From contig NZ_SRPE01000003.1 in assembly GCF_004785645.1 (NCBI RefSeq), forward strand, positions 248,001 to 312,000: a stretch of DNA of 64,000 nt, written 5' to 3'. This DNA is from Empedobacter tilapiae. GTDB taxonomy: Bacteria; Bacteroidota; Bacteroidia; Flavobacteriales; Weeksellaceae. Position numbers and translations under genes: made by a program. The notes under the pieces were generated by a model. The model saw only the letters and a list, made by a program, of their open reading frames with translations, was not told the origin of the DNA and made no database searches. Of the stretch, positions 54,506-61,201 are shown in pieces (position 1 is the stretch's first letter; each line of letters begins with the position of its first letter).

Positions 54506-54622
54506 TTCTCGATACAATTTTTTTATTCTATAGAAACGAAAATCACTCGAACTGACGAAAATAATGTAATCCGCCATTTCGAGTGTTTGAAAATTTATTG
54601 AAATTTTCAAATGTATCGAGAA
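54506..54622. repeat. 117-bp cloverleaf-like inverted-repeat element
   Basis: Outer arms TTCTCGATACA (54506-54516) and TGTATCGAGAA (54612-54622) are perfect complements, as are inner arms CACTCGAA (54544-54551) and TTCGAGTG (54578-54585). The 27- and 26-nt spacers between outer and inner arms can each fold on their own: the right one is TTTGAAAATTT, ATTG, AAATTTTCAAA, and the left contains TTCTATAGAA. The element could therefore fold as a closed stem with three side hairpins. It lies between the reductase and apbE genes. From memory, similar TCTCGATAC/CACTCGAA intergenic repeats occur widely in Flavobacteriia. Confidence 0.65.
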
Positions 54623-54636
54623 ATTAGACGAAATTT

Positions 54637-56826
54637 CTAATAACAGTCCGTCAAAAATTGTCCGTTTGTTTTAAATTCTTCGAATGATTTCTTCAAATGT
54701 TGTTGACAAATTTGTTCCAAAACTTTCTCTACATCATGTTGCATTATTAGAGCGCCACAAATCATAAGAATTCCACCATTTTGTAACGTTTCAGCAAAGA
54801 ATTTAGCATCACGATTGACTAAATCCATCACATATTGTTTATTTTCTTCACGAGAAAATGCAATGTGAAATTGGCTCAAATGATTCGTAGAAATTTGTTT
54901 AGCAGCAAATTCTTGATAAGATTTTGTTGTTTCATTATCGTGTCTGAAACCGCAATACAAATGTGTTTCAACCTTCTTTGAATTTTCATCAATCATACCA
55001 AGGAAAGGCGCAATACCTGTTCCATTTGCAATCATCACAACTTTCGAAGCTTTAGGAAATCTAAAGGCTTTATTTTTTACAATTCTAGCTTTGATCGTAG
55101 AGTTTTCAACTAAATTATATAAGTATTGAGAACCTAATCCTAACTCATGTAATTTTACAATTAGTTGCAATTTATTATCAACTTTTCCAACCGAATATAA
55201 ACGTTCTTTGTGATCGCTTTCAGGATAAATTGCTAATAAATCTCCAGATTTGAATTTCTCATTTACATCTAAAATAACTTTAAATGTTGCATCTTCTTCT
55301 GTCACTTTTGTGGTAGAAATTACCTTAACATTTTTCAGTTTTGGCGCTTTTCCAACATACATCGCAGGTGTTGTCGCTAAAGGAATATCAGTTGTTTCTT
55401 TGTAAGCAATTACCCAATTTGTGAATTCTTCTGGCGATTTATCGTTTACCGTTTTTAAATCTAATAATCGAGTTGCCCATTTTTGGTCATTTAATAATTT
55501 GTCAACTTTAATCGCAAATCCACAATAATCTGAGTATGCTCTTGATCCGAATCCTACAACCGAAAATTCGATGGATTGATTTTGTGGAAATTGTGTGATT
55601 AATTGTTCAAATTTCTTTGCATTTGCAGGTGCATCACCAATTCCATAAGTGGAAGTAAAAATGATGAGTTGTTTCGCTTTTGGATAAATTTCATATTGAT
55701 TCATCTGAGCGATAAATGATTTTTTTCCATTTGCTAAAAATTGCTCTTGAATTTTCGAAGCAAATCCAACAGTTGCTCCATTTTCTGATCCAACTAAAAG
55801 AATAATTTCAGCTTCGCTTGCGTTGAATTTATTTTTACCAATTTTCGTTTTAGTGCGCTTGTAGGTAATCACAAATCCTGACCAAATAAAAAATAAAATA
55901 TTAAGTGAAGCAATTCCTAAAATCGTTGCCCAAATCACATTGGTGCGACCTGTATGTAAATCGATATTGAATTTTTCTACAATTGCAGAATAAGGATTTA
56001 GCGATTCTGAAATAATTGCTCCATTTACTTGATTAACCGAAACCGATTTTTTTCTTAAATGAACGATAAATGGTTCAGCTTCATCATCTGGAATAAAAGG
56101 AAATTCAATCTTTTCTACACTACTTAATTTCGTGTTTTTGAAAAAATCAATGTCTTTTAAATTTTTTGGTTGTAAATTTTCTTTAGCTTGATGCTCAATT
56201 TCTTTTGGTTGACCAACTAAAGGTTTCAATCGCGCTAAGAAAATTAAAGTTCCTGTTAATGCAATGATTAAAACAGGAATTAATAACCAACGTCCAGTTA
56301 CAACATGAAAATATTGTGAAAAGGAGTCTTTGTTGACTTTGGTGAAGAAGTTTAAAATTCCTTGTTGACGCTTTACAATTAGAATTAATCCACTTATTGA
56401 AATCAACATCAATAAAAAAGATACGATACCAACAATTGCTCGTCCTGTTTCTTTTAGAAATAATGAACGGTGCAAGGCTGTGATCCAATTGATGAAATCA
56501 CTTTTTGGAACAATCTCACCAATCTTTTTTCCTGTTGTAGGATCAATGTAAGATTTGATCGAATTTCCATCTTCGTCCATTGCATCAATCGTCACAAAAT
56601 CATTGTGATCAACTTTAACTTCAATTATTTCAAAATAATGCTCGCGCAAAGTTGGTAAAACTTGCGCGAGTGTTATGTTATCGAAATTTTCTACTTTGTA
56701 TGCAGGCGATTTTTCGTTTATTGCATCAACAGCCAAAATTACTCCTGTGATAGATAGAATAACTAAAAATGCTGAAGATAAAATTGCAAGACTCAAATGC
56801 GCATATCTCCAAATAGATAATGTCAT
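54637..56826 (-). CDS. PepSY membrane protein fused to flavodoxin and NAD(P)H-flavin reductase domains
   Basis: 729 residues in three parts. Residues 1 to about 330 are a PepSY-type membrane unit with four helices (near 9-33, 125-150, 180-200 and 300-328) and the family His positions: HLSLAIL, LHRSLFLKETGRA, FHVVTGRW and LHTGRTNVIW, probable heme ligands. Residues from about 340 to 480 are a flavodoxin domain (LLVGSENGATVGFASK, then FTSTYGIGDAPANAKKF). Residues from about 500 to 729 are a CysJ-like FAD/NAD(P)H domain (ERLYSVGKV, then IANGTGIAPFLGMI, and a C-terminal Tyr). It should carry electrons from NAD(P)H through FAD and FMN to the periplasmic side. Such fusions are often linked to ferric or siderophore reduction. 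Confidence 0.85.
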   Translation of the reverse strand: MTLSIWRYAHLSLAILSSAFLVILSITGVILAVDAINEKSPAYKVENFDNITLAQVLPTLREHYFEIIEVKVDHNDFVTIDAMDEDGNSIKSYIDPTTGKKIGEIVPKSDFINWITALHRSLFLKETGRAIVGIVSFLLMLISISGLILIVKRQQGILNFFTKVNKDSFSQYFHVVTGRWLLIPVLIIALTGTLIFLARLKPLVGQPKEIEHQAKENLQPKNLKDIDFFKNTKLSSVEKIEFPFIPDDEAEPFIVHLRKKSVSVNQVNGAIISESLNPYSAIVEKFNIDLHTGRTNVIWATILGIASLNILFFIWSGFVITYKRTKTKIGKNKFNASEAEIILLVGSENGATVGFASKIQEQFLANGKKSFIAQMNQYEIYPKAKQLIIFTSTYGIGDAPANAKKFEQLITQFPQNQSIEFSVVGFGSRAYSDYCGFAIKVDKLLNDQKWATRLLDLKTVNDKSPEEFTNWVIAYKETTDIPLATTPAMYVGKAPKLKNVKVISTTKVTEEDATFKVILDVNEKFKSGDLLAIYPESDHKERLYSVGKVDNKLQLIVKLHELGLGSQYLYNLVENSTIKARIVKNKAFRFPKASKVVMIANGTGIAPFLGMIDENSKKVETHLYCGFRHDNETTKSYQEFAAKQISTNHLSQFHIAFSREENKQYVMDLVNRDAKFFAETLQNGGILMICGALIMQHDVEKVLEQICQQHLKKSFEEFKTNGQFLTDCY

Positions 56827-56828
56827 TT

Positions 56829-57329
56829 TTATTGAACTTTTATAAAACGTACGGCTTTAATATAAACTGAACCTTTGATACCAGCTTTGTTGTCTAAATC
56901 CGAAGAATTTAATGCAACTTCAGCGTCTTTTGCGACATATTTTTGAGTTTCAACAGCAGATTCAAAACGTAATTTGTATCCTTTATTCAATTTTGCAGTA
57001 TCAAACTCGATGACACGTGTCGCTCTCGCTCCACCAGCAACTGAAGCTCCTGTAATTCCGTTTAATTTTTCTTTTTTCTTACTATTAAATTTGTGCCATT
57101 CTTTTAGTGTATTATACCACTCATTGTCTGGTCCTAAAACAGCTAATGTTTTTTCGTATTGTCCTTTTGGATTGATTAATGAAATCACTACATAGGCTTC
57201 TTTTCCTGTGTAATTATTCATCTGAATCATTGTTTTGTATTTTGTTGTTTGAGCAAAAGTGGCAGTTGCCATTAAGATTACAACTAATCCAACTAATTTT
57301 TTGATTAAGTTAAATTTCATCTCCTTCAT
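56829..57329 (-). CDS. DUF2271 periplasmic protein with flavinylation-like TGAS motif
   Basis: 166 residues with a signal peptide ending TFAQ near 24-27. The mature part has the DUF2271 pattern, with YVVISLINPKGQYEKTLAVLG and W-x-x-x-LKEWHKF. The segment NGITGASVAGG places TGAS at 93-96, resembling the (S/T)GA(S/T) site to which ApbE attaches FMN in NqrC-like and FMN-binding proteins; Ser96 would be the acceptor. DUF2271 has been proposed as a flavinylated family from gene-neighbourhood surveys. The start codon overlaps the stop of the ankyrin gene (TAATG), and the reductase gene begins 2 bp after its stop. This makes it the likely electron acceptor of the PepSY reductase; attachment of FMN has not been shown here. 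Confidence 0.75.
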   Translation of the reverse strand: MKEMKFNLIKKLVGLVVILMATATFAQTTKYKTMIQMNNYTGKEAYVVISLINPKGQYEKTLAVLGPDNEWYNTLKEWHKFNSKKKEKLNGITGASVAGGARATRVIEFDTAKLNKGYKLRFESAVETQKYVAKDAEVALNSSDLDNKAGIKGSVYIKAVRFIKVQ

Positions 57330-58792
57330 TATTTTAAAAAGTCAATAGACACATTATTTTTCTTTAAGAATTCGTTTTCTCCAGCCAAATCATAAGCTGT
57401 TTCATCAAATTCTGTTTTAATATCTTTTTTCGCTCCAGCAGCAACCAAAGTTTTCAAGATTGCATCATCTTTCGCAATCAAAGCTGCTTTGTGTAATGCT
57501 GTATTTCCATCTTCATCTTGTGCATTAATATTCACACCTAATTCAATCGCTTTTTTCACCAAATTTACATTTCCTTTATCAACAGCGATATGTAACAAAG
57601 TTGCACCTTTACTTTGAATGGCTTTAAAATCAACTTTAGCATTTGTTAATAAAACTTGTTTTTCAGTGAATGATTCATCATTTGGTTTGAAAGAATTGAA
57701 CCAATAATAAGCCAAATTATTTCCATCTTTATCTACAATATCAGCTTTAGCGCCTTTTTCTAATAATAAAGAAACGATTTGAGATGTTCCAGAAGCAACA
57801 GCTTTAGTTAAAGCTGACTCACCATTTTTATTAACCACATTTACATTGTTTGCTTTTGATAAAAATGTATTGATTAATTCTACATTTTTTCCTCCAGCAG
57901 CAACCATTAATGCAGTGTTTCCTTCTTTATCTGCAATTTTAGCATCAACACCTTTTGATAAGATGAAGTTGATTGTATCTGAGTTTCCTCTGCGAGATAA
58001 AGCGTGTAACAATGTTTGTCCGTCTGGATTTAACGCTTTCGGATTTAATTTATATTTTGTAATTAATTCTTGGAAAACTTCTACGCCATTTTCTTTTGTT
58101 CTCGAACCTTGAGTTGCAAAAAATAAAGCTTGATCTGTAGGTTTTACACCTTTAGCAATTAGTTTATCTATGATTGATAAGTTTCCTAATTTAGCTGCAT
58201 AATCTGCTACAGTACGTCCATTAGCGTCTTTATCACTTAATGATAAACCTTTTGAAATAAAATATTCTGTAACTTTTAAATCATTATCGTTCGCAATCGC
58301 TTGCATGATTAAGTTTGAACCATCTTCTCCTTTCACTTTTGGATTAGCACCAGCTTTAATCAACGCATCATAAACCGCGATATTCTGATTTCCAGCACTT
58401 GCTGCATATGTAATAACATCATAACCGTGACTATCTTTATAGTGGACATCAGAGCCTTTTGCTAATAAATAATTTACCAATTCTAAATTCCCTGCAGCTG
58501 CAGCCCATTGAAGATAAATTCTTGAATGATGTGTTTTTTTATCAACAGAATTTCCTTCTTGTTCAATTAAAAATTTAGTCACATTAAAATCTGCTTTGTT
58601 GTTAATCGCTATTACAACAGGATCAAAGAAACCACCATTTTGAAAAGAAGGGCTATTTCCTTTCGAAATTTCAGTTTTTACAGTTTCTATTGTTGGATTA
58701 CTTTTCCAAAAACCAGCGTCCATCAACGTATTCGTTTGAGCTTGAATAAATGAAGCAACAAGGATAGCAGCAGAAATGAATAATTTTTTCAT
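57329..58792 (-). CDS. Secreted ankyrin-repeat protein
   Basis: 487 residues with a signal peptide ending FIQAQ near 15-19. The rest is a solenoid of about eleven ankyrin repeats of some 33 residues, with typical units such as [20 protein letters not shown], and [20 protein letters not shown], and [14 protein letters not shown]. Because of the signal peptide the protein should be periplasmic, where ankyrin proteins are uncommon. It is the first gene of the redox operon and may scaffold or protect its partners. No catalytic domain is present. Confidence 0.85.
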   Translation of the reverse strand: MKKLFISAAILVASFIQAQTNTLMDAGFWKSNPTIETVKTEISKGNSPSFQNGGFFDPVVIAINNKADFNVTKFLIEQEGNSVDKKTHHSRIYLQWAAAAGNLELVNYLLAKGSDVHYKDSHGYDVITYAASAGNQNIAVYDALIKAGANPKVKGEDGSNLIMQAIANDNDLKVTEYFISKGLSLSDKDANGRTVADYAAKLGNLSIIDKLIAKGVKPTDQALFFATQGSRTKENGVEVFQELITKYKLNPKALNPDGQTLLHALSRRGNSDTINFILSKGVDAKIADKEGNTALMVAAGGKNVELINTFLSKANNVNVVNKNGESALTKAVASGTSQIVSLLLEKGAKADIVDKDGNNLAYYWFNSFKPNDESFTEKQVLLTNAKVDFKAIQSKGATLLHIAVDKGNVNLVKKAIELGVNINAQDEDGNTALHKAALIAKDDAILKTLVAAGAKKDIKTEFDETAYDLAGENEFLKKNNVSIDFLK

Positions 58793-58842
58793 ATGAATAG
58801 AATATATTGTAATGATTATTTAGACTAATTTTAATTGGATTT

Positions 58843-58900
58843 CAAAAGTATTATTTTTATTTATATTAATTCTAATTAAATCCGTTAATTTTAGTTAATT
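58843..58900 (-). promoter_or_regulatory. Candidate promoter and operator of the redox operon
   Basis: On the minus strand TACTTTTG (complement of 58843-58850) is a perfect TAnnTTTG -7 element 51 bp before the ankyrin start. Upstream of it lie two related AT-rich dyads, TTAATTCTAATTAA at 58866-58879 and TTAATTTTAGTTAATT at 58885-58900, starting 19 bp apart. They could be sites for a dimeric repressor such as Fur, which would fit an iron-related operon, but the match to a known box is only loose. Confidence 0.4.
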
Positions 58901-58972
58901 CTGCTAAACATCAGTTTTTTGAAAACAAAAAGCGGTTACTTATGAGCAGCAACTGTTTTCTTTATTTAGTTT

Positions 58973-59584
58973 TTATTCTGGTCGTCTTGGACCATTTTTT
59001 CTTGATTTCAAAACGTTTTCCACATCTTCTAATTTGAAACCTTTTGCTTTCAACAAAATTAAATAGTGATACATTAAATCAGCCGCTTCATTAATAAATA
59101 GATCATCGTTGTTGTCTTTGGCCTCAATCACCAATTCAACTGCTTCTTCGCCCACTTTTTGCGCAACTTTATTGATTCCTCTTTTGAATAACCTATTGGT
59201 ATATGAATCTGTATCGTTGTCGCAATCAATTCTATCGTTAATGGTTTGTTCTAATTCATATACAAATCCGTGGTTGGTTTCTTCTTTAAAACAAGTAGTA
59301 GAACCTGTATGACAAGTCGGTCCAAAAGGTTTTGCTTTGATTAAAACTGTATCGTTGTCGCAATCAACCGCGATAGATTTTACTTCTAAGAAGTTTCCTG
59401 ATTCTTCACCTTTTGTCCATAATCTATTTTTTGAACGAGAGTAAAAGGTCACTTTTCCAATTTCTTGGGTTTTGTTAAAAGCTTCTTCATTCATATAGCC
59501 TAACATCAAAACTTTGTTGTTAAGATAATTTTGAATAATAACTGGAACTAATCCGTCATTACTTTTATTGAAATCGATGTTCAT
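58973..59584 (-). CDS. hisIE: Bifunctional phosphoribosyl-AMP cyclohydrolase/phosphoribosyl-ATP diphosphatase
   Basis: 203 residues. The N-terminal HisI domain shows [29 protein letters not shown] and [11 protein letters not shown] with the metal-binding Asp and Cys residues. The C-terminal HisE domain runs from about 105 ([20 protein letters not shown]). It carries out steps 2 and 3 of histidine synthesis. The start overlaps the hisF stop by 4 bp. It is the last gene of hisA-hisF-hisIE. Confidence 0.95.
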   Translation of the reverse strand: MNIDFNKSNDGLVPVIIQNYLNNKVLMLGYMNEEAFNKTQEIGKVTFYSRSKNRLWTKGEESGNFLEVKSIAVDCDNDTVLIKAKPFGPTCHTGSTTCFKEETNHGFVYELEQTINDRIDCDNDTDSYTNRLFKRGINKVAQKVGEEAVELVIEAKDNNDDLFINEAADLMYHYLILLKAKGFKLEDVENVLKSRKNGPRRPE

Positions 59585-60333
59585 CGTATCGGAATATTTT
59601 GTTCTTTTAAATAATTTTTAAGCGTCGGAATAGGAATTTCACCAAAGTGAAAAATACTTGCAGCTAATCCGCCACTTGCTTTGGTTTGGGTAAAAACTTC
59701 TGTAAAATGTTCCATTGTACCGGCTCCACCTGAAGCAATAACGGGAAGATTTACAGCTTCAGCAACCGCTTTTGTGATATCAATTTTGAAACCAGCTTTT
59801 GTTCCATCGCCATCCATTGATGTTAATAAAATTTCGCCAGCACCCAATTCTTCTACTTTTTTGACCCAATCTAAAGTTTTCCATGCGGTTTCAATTTTTC
59901 CCCCGCTTACGAAAACTTTTTGTGTTCCATTTACATTACGTGTATCTACCGCAACGACTATACATTGCGAACCAAATCGAGCAGCTAAATCAGCAATTAA
60001 TTGAGGATTTTTAATCGCTGAGGAATTAACGGAAACTTTATCAGCTCCAGCTTTGATTACCGCCGATGCATCTTCTACAGAATTAATTCCACCACCAACT
60101 GTAAACGGGATATTAATCGCCGAAGCAATTTTTTCTACCATTTCAGCTAAGGTTTTACGTTTTTCTAAAGTCGCTGTGATATCCAAAAAGACTAATTCAT
60201 CAGCGCCTTCTTCTACATATTTCTTCGCTAATTCCACTGGATCTCCAGCATCACGTAAACCTACAAAATTAACACCTTTTACCGTTCGTCCATCTTTGAT
60301 GTCGAGACACGGAATGATTCTTTTTTTAAACAT
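59581..60333 (-). CDS. hisF: Imidazole glycerol phosphate synthase cyclase subunit
   Basis: 250 residues, the usual TIM-barrel length. [15 protein letters not shown] carries the catalytic Asp near 11, VAVDTRN the second Asp near 130, and [12 protein letters not shown] a phosphate-binding loop. With HisH it closes the imidazole ring. It lies 79 bp downstream of hisA across a heptad-repeat spacer, and overlaps hisIE. Confidence 0.96.
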   Translation of the reverse strand: MFKKRIIPCLDIKDGRTVKGVNFVGLRDAGDPVELAKKYVEEGADELVFLDITATLEKRKTLAEMVEKIASAINIPFTVGGGINSVEDASAVIKAGADKVSVNSSAIKNPQLIADLAARFGSQCIVVAVDTRNVNGTQKVFVSGGKIETAWKTLDWVKKVEELGAGEILLTSMDGDGTKAGFKIDITKAVAEAVNLPVIASGGAGTMEHFTEVFTQTKASGGLAASIFHFGEIPIPTLKNYLKEQNIPIR

Positions 60334-60337
60334 AATT

Positions 60338-60420
60338 TAGACTTAAGACTTAAGACTAAAGATTTAAGATGTTTAGGAAATTTCCCTAGACCTTACTTCT
60401 TATATCTTACGTCTAATAAA
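60338..60420. repeat. Inverted heptad repeat between hisF and hisA
   Basis: Units of seven, such as TTAGACT, TAAGACT, TAAGACT, AAAGATT, TAAGATG, run rightward from about 60339. The right half, read on the opposite strand, gives TTAGACG, TAAGATA, TAAGAAG, TAAGGTC. The two halves form an imperfect palindrome with arms of about 40 bp around AATTTCC, and would make a long hairpin in the his transcript. It overlaps the hisA stop by a few bases. Confidence 0.65.
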
Positions 60421-61126
60421 ATATTTTTAAATCCTTCAAATCAATTCTCCCTTCATAAATCGCTTTTCCAAGAATTGCTCCTTCGCAGCCTAATTCTTTT
60501 ACTTTGATTAGATCATCGATTGAAGAAACGCCGCCAGAAGCAATTAATTTGACATCCGAAGCCGCTAGAATTTCTGCGTACAATTCGTTTGAAGTTCCTT
60601 GTAACATCCCATCTTTCGCAATGTCTGTACAAATCACATAATCAATTCCTTTGGTTTTATATTCTTGAATAAAATCTATCACATCTAATTCTGAAGTTTC
60701 TAACCAACCATGTGTCGCAATTTTTCGATCTTTAGCATCTGCGCCTAAAATGATTTTATTGCTTCCATACTGTGAAATCCATTCTTGAAATAATGTTGGG
60801 TTTTGAACTGCAATACTTCCACCTGTAATTTGGTTTGCACCACATTCAAAAGCAATTCTAATATCATTATCAGCCTTAATTCCACCTCCAAAGTCAACTT
60901 TTAAATTGGTTTTAGAAGCAATTAATTCTAACGTTTTATAATTAATGATTTGCTTTGATTTAGCTCCATCTAAATCCACCAAGTGCAAATATTCGATGCC
61001 GTAATCCTCGAATTCTTTTGCTACTTCCAACGGATTTTCGTTGTATATTTTTTTTGTATCGTAATCGCCTTGCGATAATCGAACGCATTTTCCGTCGATT
61101 ATGTCTATAGCTGGGATTATTCTCAT
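60413..61126 (-). CDS. hisA: Phosphoribosylformimino-5-aminoimidazole carboxamide ribotide isomerase
   Basis: 237 residues. [19 protein letters not shown] carries the catalytic Asp8, ILGADAKD the second near 130, and [12 protein letters not shown] the C-terminal phosphate loop. It performs the fourth step of histidine synthesis. It is the first of three his genes; hisH and the earlier genes are not next to it, as the neighbour upstream is a tricorn-like protease. It is flanked on both sides by heptad repeats. Confidence 0.95.
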   Translation of the reverse strand: MRIIPAIDIIDGKCVRLSQGDYDTKKIYNENPLEVAKEFEDYGIEYLHLVDLDGAKSKQIINYKTLELIASKTNLKVDFGGGIKADNDIRIAFECGANQITGGSIAVQNPTLFQEWISQYGSNKIILGADAKDRKIATHGWLETSELDVIDFIQEYKTKGIDYVICTDIAKDGMLQGTSNELYAEILAASDVKLIASGGVSSIDDLIKVKELGCEGAILGKAIYEGRIDLKDLKIFY

Positions 61127-61134
61127 TATTCTTT

Positions 61135-61200
61135 AGTTTTAAGGTGTAAGACATAAGATCTAAGGTGTAACTTCTTACGCCTTACAACTTAAGTCTTAAA
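61135..61200. repeat. Inverted heptad repeat between hisA and the tricorn-like gene
   Basis: Read in sevens from 61137: GTTTTAA, GGTGTAA, GACATAA, GATCTAA, GGTGTAA, and then CTTCTTA, CGCCTTA, CAACTTA, AGTCTTA. The first half ends each unit in TAA and the second half in TTA, so the unit flips strand in the middle and the whole can fold as a hairpin. It occupies nearly all of the 75-bp gap. Confidence 0.7.
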
Positions 61201-61201
61201 T

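Noticed and set aside
54506-54622. tRNA or tRNA-like gene in the cloverleaf element
   Set aside because: The arms are too long and AT-rich, there is no T-loop consensus or acceptor geometry, and the element is symmetric.
58921-58960. Terminator after hisIE
   Set aside because: A hairpin with a G-U pair (GTTGCT with AGTAAC) inside GAAAACA/TGTTTTC is possible, but the pairing is interrupted and weak.
59681-60340. Plus-strand ORFs opposite hisF
   Set aside because: They are shadows of hisF, whose catalytic motifs are intact on the minus strand.
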